Shown here piece by piece: positions 1 through 5,085 of a DNA stretch of 5,650 nucleotides. The notes beneath the pieces are model-generated. The model had not been told where the DNA came from. It did not search any database and saw nothing but the letters and a program-made list of their open reading frames with translations. The position numbers and the translations under genes are program-made. The stretch covers positions 1-5,650 of the forward strand of contig QGUZ01000322.1 of assembly GCA_003242605.1 (NCBI GenBank), written 5' to 3'. Position 1 is the stretch's first letter; every line of letters begins with the position of its first letter. The stretch is from Actinomycetota bacterium (GTDB lineage: Bacteria > Actinomycetota > Actinomycetes > Streptosporangiales > Streptosporangiaceae).

Positions 1-104
1 CGGCGGCGCGGGGGGGGCGGCGCGCCCCCCCCCCCCCCCGCCGCCCCCCGCCCGCGGGGGCGGGGGGGGGGGCGGGGGCGGGGGGGCGGGGGGGGGGGGG
101 GGGG
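1..104. other. GC-only low-complexity end, probable sequencing or assembly artefact
   Basis: There is not a single A or T in this stretch, and it is built mostly of G runs (and one C run) of 7 to about 18 bases. The change to normal coding sequence at about 105-107 is abrupt. It falls inside a P450 gene, at a point where homologues carry a well-conserved arginine-rich helix rather than polyproline. I infer a low-quality contig end, for example poly-G from two-colour sequencing or collapsed read ends, rather than biology. It should not be translated or used for motif searches. Confidence 0.8.
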
Positions 105-106
105 AC

Positions 107-625
107 CCGCCAGTGGCGGGGGCCGAGGGTGGCGTACCCGTCGGCCATGGTGACCAGGTCGGCGGCGACCTTCGGCACCTCGTGCTCCGGCAGCTCCAGC
201 CCGGCCCAGCCGTACGCGGCGGTGGCGAGCACCTGGGCGACCCGGTCGAACAGCACCACCGGCCGGTCCCCGCCCCAGGTCGGCACCGCCGCGTCCCACG
301 CGGCGACGGCCCGCCCGACCAGGTCGGCCGCGGCGTCGCCGTGCAGCACCGGCAGGAACATCGCCCGGCGCGCCTCGCGGGTGATCCCGTCCGGGTGCAC
401 GCCGCCGCCGCGGACGAAGTGCGTGGTGCGCACCAGGTGGGGCGGCGCCGGGCCGCGCCGGATGCCGTCGTCCTCGTAGAAGAAGCGGGCGGCGTCCGGC
501 CCGCAGATCGCGACCGCGCGGCGGCCCAGCAGCCGGGTGCGGGCGACCGCGCCCGGCGCCCGGCGACGCAGCGCCGGCAGCCACCCGTAGCCTTCGAGCA
601 GCAAGAACAGCGTGTCGTCTGCCAT
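107..625 (-). CDS. CYP152-family cytochrome P450 peroxygenase, N-terminal part only
   Basis: CYP152 enzymes (Bacillus P450-BSbeta/YbdT, Sphingomonas SPalpha, Jeotgalicoccus OleT) use hydrogen peroxide to hydroxylate or decarboxylate fatty acids, without a reductase. The readable 173 residues resemble BSbeta along their length: an opening LLLEGYGWLP, then RLLGRR (31-36), a GPDAARFFY segment (42-50), a DG...RRAMFL segment (79-91), AAYGWAGLELPE (136-147), and GPRHWR (168-173), where BSbeta has GPRHWK. A His at residue 77 lies close to the position occupied by Gln85 in BSbeta and His85 in OleT, but a one-residue offset leaves that equivalence open. The start ATG is preceded by AGGGG at 8 nt spacing. 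Known members are about 415-430 residues, so the heme-binding cysteine, I-helix Arg-Pro pair and K-helix are all missing. The frame stays open to position 1, but only because the GC-only tract contains no stop. Hydroxylase versus decarboxylase activity cannot be decided here. Confidence 0.85.
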
Positions 626-640
626 GACCACCGCCCCTGC

Positions 641-662
641 CCGTAACCGCCGTGCCGTAACC
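641..662 (-). repeat. Direct repeat GGTTACGG x2 upstream of the P450 gene
   Basis: Two identical 8-bp copies (minus-strand GGTTACGG, at 655-662 and 641-648) start 14 bp apart, just upstream of the AGGGG ribosome-binding site of the P450 gene. Direct repeats of this kind can be activator or repressor half-sites, but the period is not a full helical turn and no regulator is encoded next to them. Function is speculative. Confidence 0.3.
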
Positions 663-688
663 CGGCCGCGGCGCGGGTGCCGCGGCCG
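663..688. repeat. Inverted repeat, 10-bp stem and 6-nt loop
   Basis: Positions 663-672 and 679-688 are perfectly complementary around the loop GCGGGT. The repeat is in the gap between the small membrane protein gene and the P450 gene. It has no T-run on either strand. It could be a second, GC-only terminator stem, or part of a structured 5' leader if transcription reads through into the P450 gene. Confidence 0.4.
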
Positions 689-714
689 CGCATGGCGGGC
701 GCGGATCGGGGCCT

Positions 715-742
715 GGGGGCGGCGATGCGCACCGCCGCCCCC
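715..742 (-). terminator. Hairpin terminator candidate after the small membrane protein gene
   Basis: Positions 715-724 pair perfectly with 733-742 (10 bp, all G-C) around an 8-nt loop. The hairpin starts 10 nt past the TAA of the upstream minus-strand gene. There is no U-tract, which is common for actinomycete hairpins proposed as terminators. Placement just after a stop codon supports the reading; termination itself is inferred. Confidence 0.5.
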
Positions 743-752
743 GGTGAACGCC

Positions 753-1067
753 TTAGCGCCGCATGCCCGCGGGCGTGGGCGTGCTCTCGCCCATGGTCTC
801 CCGCTCCCAGGGCTGCTCCCCCTCCCGGTGCCCCTCCGGGCCGGTGAGCTCGCCGTGCGTCTCCTCGATCCGCAGCGCGACGCCCATGGCGATGAAGGTG
901 GGCGCCCACTCACCGACGAACAGGCCCCAGCGGTCCGCCCGGTCGATGCCGGCCGCCTCGAACTTCTTCGACAGCAGCCAGGTGGCGAACGAGAACGCGA
1001 TCGAGCCGAGACCGAGCGCGTACAGGGTGCCGGAGCGGATCCCCTTCTTGTGCAGCATCTGGATCAT
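753..1067 (-). CDS. Small membrane protein of unknown function, two predicted helices
   Basis: This is a 104-residue protein I cannot assign to a named family. A short basic N-terminus (HKKGIR, 6-11) leads into a hydrophobic helix at about 13-33. A polar stretch with IDRADRWG (41-48) follows, then a second hydrophobic segment at about 49-66 containing GEWAPTF. The last ~38 residues are hydrophilic and Glu/Gly/Pro-rich. This suggests two membrane passes with both ends on the same side, probably cytoplasmic given the positive N-terminus. I start at the ATG at 1067 because the purine-rich GAGGGGGG lies 9 nt upstream of it; that tract would abut the other in-frame ATG at 1076, which adds only three residues. 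It lies 71 bp downstream of the deaminase gene on the same strand and could be co-transcribed. It ends before a strong hairpin. There is no evidence linking it functionally to either neighbour. Confidence 0.75.
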   Translation of the reverse strand: MIQMLHKKGIRSGTLYALGLGSIAFSFATWLLSKKFEAAGIDRADRWGLFVGEWAPTFIAMGVALRIEETHGELTGPEGHREGEQPWERETMGESTPTPAGMRR

Positions 1068-1087
1068 GACACACATCCCCCCTCGAC

Positions 1088-1103
1088 GGCGCCCCTCGGC
1101 GCC
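1088..1103. repeat. Small hairpin between the deaminase and membrane protein genes
   Basis: GGCGCC at 1088-1093 and again at 1098-1103 forms a 6-bp stem with a 4-nt loop, a few bases upstream of the GAGGGGGG ribosome-binding site of the membrane protein gene. It could weakly attenuate read-through from the deaminase gene or modulate translation, or be chance in GC-rich DNA. Confidence 0.25.
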
Positions 1104-1138
1104 ATCGCCCCTTGGCTACCCCTGACCACCCGAAGCAA

Positions 1139-2161
1139 TCACCGCGAACCGGCCACCAGGGCGTCGATCTCGGCGAGCAGCGCGGCCTTGTCCGCCTCGG
1201 GCATGAAGCTCGCCCGTACGGCGTTGCGGGCGACACCGGCGATCTCGGCGGGGCCGAGCCCGAACACGTGGGCGAGCGTGAGGTACTCGCGGGTGAGCGT
1301 GGTGCCGAACATCGGCGGGTCGTCGCTGTTCACGGTCACCGTGAGCCCTTCGGCGAGCATCACCGGCAGCGGGTGCTCCTCGAGCGCGGCGACCTGCCCG
1401 GTGCGCACGTTCGAGGTGGGGCACACCTCGAGGGGGATGGCGGCCTCGCGCAGGCGGGCGACGAGCCGGGGGTCGCGCACCGCGCTGATGCCGTGCCCGA
1501 TGCGCTCGGCGCCGAGCCGCTCCACCGCCTCCCAGATGATCTCCGGCCCGGTCATCTCCCCGGCGTGCGGCACGCTGTGCAGCCCGGCGGCGGTGGCGGC
1601 GCGGAACGCGTCGCGGATCGCGTCCATGTACGAGGCGCGCCGGTGCTCCGAGCCGGCGAGGCCGAACCCGACGAGCCGCTCGGGCGGGTGGTCGAGCGCG
1701 TGCTCCAGCGTGCCCTTCACCCCCTCGACGCCCTGCTCGGCCGCGATGTCGAAGATGTAGGCGATCTCGATGCCGTGCCGCCGCCGGGCCTCGCGGGCGG
1801 AGACGTCGAGCGCCTCGGTGACCGCGCGCATCGGGATGCCGGAGAGCACGTGCGTGTACGGCGTCACGGTCAGCTCGACGTAGCGGGCGTTCTGCGCGGA
1901 CAGGTCACGCGCCACGCCCAGCACCAGCGACGCGAGGTCCTCCTGGTCGCGGATGAGCGAGCTGACCGCCATGTACACCTCGGCGAAGTGCGCGAAGTCG
2001 CGGAACCGGTAGAACGCGGCGAGCTCGGCCTCGGTGGTGGGCACCGGGCCGTTCGGGTGCCGTGCGGCCAGCTCGAGCACGGTCGGGACCGACGCCGAGC
2101 CGACGAGGTGCACGTGCAGCTCGACCTTGGGCAGCGCGGCCACGAAGCTCTCGATCGCCAT
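1139..2161 (-). CDS. Adenosine-deaminase-superfamily hydrolase, probable aminodeoxyfutalosine deaminase
   Basis: This is a complete 340-residue amidohydrolase of the COG1816 adenosine deaminase family, which deaminates an aminopurine nucleoside using one metal ion. All catalytic residues are visible: metal ligands H16 and H18 (VELHVH), the substrate-loop glycine in GFGLAG (165-170), HAGE with metal ligand H199 and catalytic E202, H223 in GHG, and D280-D281 in NSDDPPMFG. The Asp of the classical HLDGA motif, which in mouse enzyme (D19) binds the ribose 5'-hydroxyl, is Val20 here (HLVGSAS). An HxVGSAS version is, as I recall, typical of the actinobacterial enzymes related to Acidothermus Acel0264, which deaminate 6-amino-6-deoxyfutalosine, a menaquinone precursor whose ribose 5' end is extended. 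I therefore prefer that function, with plain adenosine deaminase as the alternative. I chose ATG 2161 because a promoter-like pair ends 7 nt before it and no good Shine-Dalgarno is present. Other in-frame GTGs at 2170 and 2194 fall in the -10 and -35 boxes. Confidence 0.88.
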   Translation of the reverse strand: MAIESFVAALPKVELHVHLVGSASVPTVLELAARHPNGPVPTTEAELAAFYRFRDFAHFAEVYMAVSSLIRDQEDLASLVLGVARDLSAQNARYVELTVTPYTHVLSGIPMRAVTEALDVSAREARRRHGIEIAYIFDIAAEQGVEGVKGTLEHALDHPPERLVGFGLAGSEHRRASYMDAIRDAFRAATAAGLHSVPHAGEMTGPEIIWEAVERLGAERIGHGISAVRDPRLVARLREAAIPLEVCPTSNVRTGQVAALEEHPLPVMLAEGLTVTVNSDDPPMFGTTLTREYLTLAHVFGLGPAEIAGVARNAVRASFMPEADKAALLAEIDALVAGSR

Positions 2162-2168
2162 GCCCGCC

Positions 2169-2198
2169 ACGGTAAGCGGCGGCCCTCGGCGCACTCAA
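2169..2198 (-). promoter_or_regulatory. Probable leaderless promoter of the deaminase gene
   Basis: On the minus strand TTGAGT (2198-2193) is followed after 18 nt by TACCGT (2174-2169), a TAnnnT -10 box. The ATG at 2161 comes 7 nt later. That spacing places the transcription start at or next to the start codon, a leaderless arrangement common in actinomycetes, and fits the lack of a clear ribosome-binding site. It is a pattern match only. Confidence 0.5.
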
Positions 2199-2286
2199 TG
2201 CCGCGCCAAGAAATCTCACCGTTCATTGTCAGGTTTTAGCCGATGCCGGTGATCGGGGCGAGGCACCGCGCCCTGGCCGGGCCCGC

Positions 2287-2324
2287 CACTACCTTCCGCG
2301 CCGCGCCGGGCACTACCTTCCTCG
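2287..2324 (+). promoter_or_regulatory. Repeated CACTACCTTCC element with -10 box, ROK kinase promoter
   Basis: An 11-bp sequence occurs twice, at 2287-2297 and 2311-2321 (24 bp start to start). Including the following bases it is 13 of 14 identical. The second copy contains TACCTT (2314-2319), a TAnnnT -10 box ending 6 nt before the ATG of the kinase, and there is no ribosome-binding site, so the mRNA is probably leaderless. The first copy sits where the -35 region should be and does not look like a normal -35. It may be a duplicated promoter or an operator half-site. Confidence 0.45.
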
Positions 2325-2325
2325 T

Positions 2326-3357
2326 ATGGCTACAGCGGATTGGGTAGTGGTCGGCCTGGACAACGGCGGGACCAGCAACAACGCCACCGTCCTCGACGCG
2401 GACGGACGGTTCCTGGTGGACCGGCTGGTGGAGTCCCCCAGCCACGTGCGGGAGGGGCCCGCGGTCGCCCTGGACGCGCTCGTCCGGGCGTTCCACGGCG
2501 TGCTCGAGCTCACCGGCGTCCCCCGCGAGCGGGTGCGGGCGGTCGGGCTCGACACCCCGGGGCCGGCGAGCGCCGACGGCGTGATCTCCGCGCGCGGCGC
2601 GACCAACTTCGGCCACCCGGATTGGTGCAATTTCGACTTCCGCGGCGCCCTCGAGGAGCGGCTGGGGCTGCCGGTCGTCTACAACAACGACGGCAACGCG
2701 GCCGCGCTCTACGCCCACCACGTGCGGTTCGGCCCGGCCGCGGCGGAGCACTCCTCGGTGGCGGCGATCGTCGGCACCGGCCTCGGCGGCGGCGTCGTGG
2801 TCGCCGGCCGGGTGGTGACGGGCGCGGCGGGCATGGCGGGCGAGCTCGGCCACGTGCACATCCCGCTGCGCGGCCTGCTCGAACCCGACCAGCCGATACC
2901 GAGCTGCAACTGCGGCTTCGAGGGTGACGCGGAGAGCATCGCCTCCCTCACCGGCATCGAGCGCAACCTGCTGCCGTACTGGCTGACCCGCTACCCGGAC
3001 CACGAGCTCGCCTCGGTGGAGCCGATCGCGAAGGCCGCCCGGCTGCTGCGCGGCCTCGGCGAGCGGGGCGACGAGATGGCGCTGCGGATCTTCGAGCAGC
3101 AGGCGATCGCGATCGGCCGGCTGTTCACCGTCGCCGCCCAGTTCACCGACCCGGACGTGTACTTCCTCGGCGGCGGCGTGGTGGAGGCGGCGCCGCACTT
3201 CCGCCAGTGGTTCCTCGGCAAGGTGCGCGAGCACACCGTGCTGCGCGAGGAGCAGCGGGCCGCGTCCGAGCTGCTGCTCGTGCACGACCTCGACATGGCC
3301 GGCGCCCGGGGCGCGGCGCTCGCCGCACTCCAGCAGGTCAAGGCGTCGGACGGCTGA
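2326..3357 (+). CDS. ROK-family sugar kinase, incomplete zinc motif
   Basis: ROK proteins fold as actin-like ATPases and mostly phosphorylate hexoses or amino sugars in the cytoplasm. This 343-residue protein has the phosphate-binding loop LDNGGT (11-16), the catalytic NND motif with D122 (NNDGNAAAL, 120-128), the glycine-rich GTGLGGG (150-156), ELGH with H176 (173-176), and LGGG (281-284). There is no N-terminal helix-turn-helix, so it is a kinase-type rather than a repressor-type ROK. The zinc motif is unusual. Family members read CxCGxxGCxE, but here residues 194-203 are CNCGFEGDAE, so the third cysteine ligand is Asp201. The glycine of DIGGT-type loops is intact, although the second residue is Asn13 rather than the usual Ile or Leu. 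The length is slightly above typical glucokinases (about 310-320). The substrate cannot be read from the sequence. No sugar transporter or metabolic partner is adjacent. It is transcribed divergently from the deaminase gene. Confidence 0.88.
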   Translation: MATADWVVVGLDNGGTSNNATVLDADGRFLVDRLVESPSHVREGPAVALDALVRAFHGVLELTGVPRERVRAVGLDTPGPASADGVISARGATNFGHPDWCNFDFRGALEERLGLPVVYNNDGNAAALYAHHVRFGPAAAEHSSVAAIVGTGLGGGVVVAGRVVTGAAGMAGELGHVHIPLRGLLEPDQPIPSCNCGFEGDAESIASLTGIERNLLPYWLTRYPDHELASVEPIAKAARLLRGLGERGDEMALRIFEQQAIAIGRLFTVAAQFTDPDVYFLGGGVVEAAPHFRQWFLGKVREHTVLREEQRAASELLLVHDLDMAGARGAALAALQQVKASDG

Positions 3358-3362
3358 CCGGT

Positions 3363-3389
3363 CGCGCCCCGGCACGCCGCCGGGGCGCG
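3363..3389. terminator. Bidirectional hairpin between convergent genes
   Basis: Positions 3363-3372 pair perfectly with 3380-3389 (10 bp, all G-C) around a 7-nt loop. The hairpin lies in the 40-bp gap between the ends of the convergent ROK kinase and Rid genes, 5 nt past the kinase stop and 8 nt past the Rid stop. No T-tract is present, but the location suits a terminator for both strands. Confidence 0.6.
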
Positions 3390-3397
3390 CCGTACCG

Positions 3398-3796
3398 TCA
3401 CGGCCGGACCGCGACGGCGTCGATCTCGAACAGCATGCCGGGCAGGGCCAGCGCCGCCACGCCGATCAGCGTCTGCGTGGGCGGCCGGTCGCCCCAGATC
3501 CGGCGGACCGCCTCGGCGATCACGGCCAGCCGCTCCGGACCGTGGTCCACGACGAAGGTCCGGATCTGCACGACGTCCGGGTAGTCCACTCCGGCGGCCC
3601 GCAGGGCCGTGCCGAGGTTCGCCAGGGACCGGTCCACCTGCACGGCGAAGTCCGGGGACACCACCTGCCCGTGGTCGTCGGAGGCGTACTGCCCGGCGAC
3701 CAGGACCAGCCGTCCGGAGGTCACCGTGGCGAGGTGGCTGTAGCCGAACGGGACCGGGTCGTGCAGCGCGGGCGGGTTCGTGATGGTGAAGGACAT
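3398..3796 (-). CDS. Rid/YjgF/UK114-family protein lacking the RidA arginine
   Basis: This 132-residue protein has the chorismate-mutase-like Rid fold, which forms trimers. RidA members hydrolyse reactive enamine/imine intermediates made by PLP enzymes. Recognisable segments are LVLVAGQYASDDHGQVV (30-46), the QVDRSLANLGTALRAAGVD helix (53-71), VVQIRTFVVD (75-84), and the C-terminal FEIDAVAV (123-130), where E124 matches E. coli RidA Glu120. The arginine that holds the substrate carboxylate in RidA (Arg105) aligns with Gln108 in PTQTLIGV, so ordinary RidA imine deaminase activity is doubtful. The protein more likely belongs to one of the Rid subgroups of unknown function. An excellent ribosome-binding site (GGGAGGAG) lies 8 nt before the ATG, and the gene begins 22 bp after the exporter gene, so the two are almost certainly co-transcribed. 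Its job may be handling the same reactive compound that the exporter removes; that link is inference. Confidence 0.9.
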   Translation of the reverse strand: MSFTITNPPALHDPVPFGYSHLATVTSGRLVLVAGQYASDDHGQVVSPDFAVQVDRSLANLGTALRAAGVDYPDVVQIRTFVVDHGPERLAVIAEAVRRIWGDRPPTQTLIGVAALALPGMLFEIDAVAVRP

Positions 3797-3818
3797 GATC
3801 GTTACTCCTCCCGGAGGT

Positions 3819-5030
3819 TCAGTTCGAGCCGGCGGCCCGCGCGCGGCGGGTGGCCGGATTGGGACGGGTGACGAGGACGACGAGGGTGGACGGCAGCAGC
3901 AGCGCGGCGGCGAGCCAGAGCGCGGCGGCCGTGCCGTACCCGTCCACCGCGAGGCCGCCGAGCAGCGCCCCGAGCGCGATCGACAGGTTGAACGCGGCGA
4001 CGAAGAGTGACGTGGCGGCCTCGGCCGCGGCGGGAGCCGCCTTGAGCATCCACGTCTGCAGGCTCACCGAGACGCCGCCGTAGGCGAGGCCCCAGGCGAC
4101 GACCGCCGCCGTCCCCGTGGCCGGGCCCGCGCCGGCCGCGGCGAGCAGGTCGGCGACGGCGGTGAGCGCCGCGCCGATCACGAGCAGCGTGCCTCGGGTA
4201 CGGCGGGCCGCCTGGCCGCCCGCGATGAAGTTGCCCGCCACGCCGGCGACGCCGTAGCCGAGCAGCAGCAGGCCGATCACGTCCGGCCGGATCCCCGCGA
4301 TCTCGTGGGCGATCGGCCGGACGTAGGTGTACGCGGCGAAGTGCCCGGTGATCAGCAGGAAGGTGAGCGCGATCCCGGCGCGCACGGCGGGGGCCCGCCA
4401 CACGCCGGGCACCTGGGCGAACGAGACCGTTCGCGTGGCGGGCAAGGCGGGCACGAGCAGGAGCAGGAACCCGAACGCCACCAGCCCGAGGACCCCGACG
4501 AGCGCGAATCCGAGCCGCCAGCCGCCGGCCTGCCCGGCGAGGGTTCCGGCGGGCACGCCGATGACCGAGGCGGTGGACACGCCGCCGAAGATGACCGCGG
4601 TGGCGCGGCCGACGTGCCGCTCGGGTACCAGGCGCGGGGCGAGCCCGCCGGCGATCGCCCAGAAGCCGCCCACGCTGACGCCGACGGTCAGCCGGGCGGC
4701 GAGGACGACGGCGAAGGTGGGCGCCACGGCGCAGGCGAGGTTGGCCAGCGCCATCAGGCCGATCAGCCCGGCCAGCATCACCTTGCGGTCCAGCCGCCCG
4801 GCCACGATGGTCAGCACCGGCGCGGCCACCGCGGCCACCAGCCCCGGCGTGGTCACCATCAGCCCCGCGGTGCCCTCGGACACCGTCAGCTCCGCGGCGA
4901 CGGGGGTGAGCAGGCCGACGGGCAGCAGCTCGGAGGTCATGAGGGCGAAGATGCCCAGCGCGACGGCGCAGACGGCGAGCCATCCCCGCGCCGCTGGTCG
5001 GACGGCGGCAGAATTCTGGACATTTAACAT
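3819..5030 (-). CDS. MFS efflux transporter, DHA1/AraJ-like, 12 membrane helices
   Basis: This is a 403-residue proton-coupled exporter of the major facilitator superfamily in the cytoplasmic membrane. Hydrophobic segments at about 16-38, 53-75, 84-104, 105-128, 143-165, 173-195, 215-238, 250-271, 281-300, 305-326, 337-360 and 366-388 give 12 helices with a central loop near 196-214. Typical features are SELLPVGLL in helix 1 (33-41), motif A GRLDRK (78-83), a motif C-like GVPAGT (158-163) as in drug/proton antiporters, and the AAYTYVRP segment (232-239) seen in AraJ, Cmx and PbuE-like exporters. Substrate is unknown; drugs, sugars and purines are all transported by relatives. The start is firm: AAGGAG lies 7 nt before the ATG, and no other start codon is near. 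Codon 2 is TTA, rare in high-GC actinomycetes, because the start region is also part of a palindromic operator. The gene is downstream of the Rrf2 regulator gene and 22 bp upstream of the Rid gene. Confidence 0.9.
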   Translation of the reverse strand: MLNVQNSAAVRPAARGWLAVCAVALGIFALMTSELLPVGLLTPVAAELTVSEGTAGLMVTTPGLVAAVAAPVLTIVAGRLDRKVMLAGLIGLMALANLACAVAPTFAVVLAARLTVGVSVGGFWAIAGGLAPRLVPERHVGRATAVIFGGVSTASVIGVPAGTLAGQAGGWRLGFALVGVLGLVAFGFLLLLVPALPATRTVSFAQVPGVWRAPAVRAGIALTFLLITGHFAAYTYVRPIAHEIAGIRPDVIGLLLLGYGVAGVAGNFIAGGQAARRTRGTLLVIGAALTAVADLLAAAGAGPATGTAAVVAWGLAYGGVSVSLQTWMLKAAPAAAEAATSLFVAAFNLSIALGALLGGLAVDGYGTAAALWLAAALLLPSTLVVLVTRPNPATRRARAAGSN

Positions 5031-5034
5031 CCAG
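5016..5034 (-). promoter_or_regulatory. Palindromic operator across the exporter start codon
   Basis: The minus strand reads CTGGATGTTAAATGTCCAG, an imperfect palindrome with 5-bp perfect ends and 7 of 9 base pairs matched. The exporter ATG at 5030-5028 lies inside it. It is 17/19 identical to the operator over the Rrf2 gene promoter, read on the opposite strand, and both continue with AAT. A protein bound here would block an elongating polymerase or sit just downstream of a promoter. Binding by the adjacent Rrf2 protein is inferred. Confidence 0.65.
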
Positions 5035-5045
5035 GATCTCCTTCG

Positions 5046-5067
5046 AAAAAAGGGCCCCGGAGGGGCC
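5046..5067 (-). terminator. Intrinsic terminator or attenuator between regulator and exporter
   Basis: On the minus strand a 6-bp all-GC stem (5067-5062 with 5058-5053, 3-nt loop) is followed after one C by six T (5051-5046). This is one of the few hairpin-plus-T-tract structures in the window. It ends only 2 nt before the AAGGAG ribosome-binding site of the exporter gene, so it both follows the Rrf2 gene and occupies the exporter's leader. It may reduce read-through so that less exporter than regulator is made. Confidence 0.6.
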
Positions 5068-5085
5068 GGGTCTACGGGTGCGGTC

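Noticed and set aside
1..104. G-quadruplex-forming or regulatory G-tract
   Set aside because: The tract lacks any A or T, mixes G and C runs, ends abruptly inside a conserved gene and lies at the sequence edge, so an artefact is the simpler explanation.
612..1760. Long plus-strand open frame opposite the membrane protein and deaminase genes
   Set aside because: Its translation is low-complexity Ala/Arg/Ser/Pro with no family motif, and it crosses two genes whose minus-strand products are clearly recognisable.
2162..2194. GTG at 2194 as the deaminase start
   Set aside because: It would add 11 residues not expected in the family, has no ribosome-binding site, and lies within a plausible -35 box.
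1112..2239. Long plus-strand open frame covering the deaminase gene
   Set aside because: It mirrors the deaminase coding frame in GC-rich DNA; the minus-strand protein has the full catalytic residue set.
2236..3375. 379-codon minus-strand open frame over the ROK kinase
   Set aside because: Composition is typical of an antisense frame (His, Arg, Gly, Val rich) with no domain; the plus-strand product has all ROK motifs.
5025..5030. TAACAT as a plus-strand -10 box inside the exporter operator
   Set aside because: It would drive transcription antisense to the Rrf2 gene, with no gene or good -35 partner; more likely a by-product of the AT-rich palindrome.
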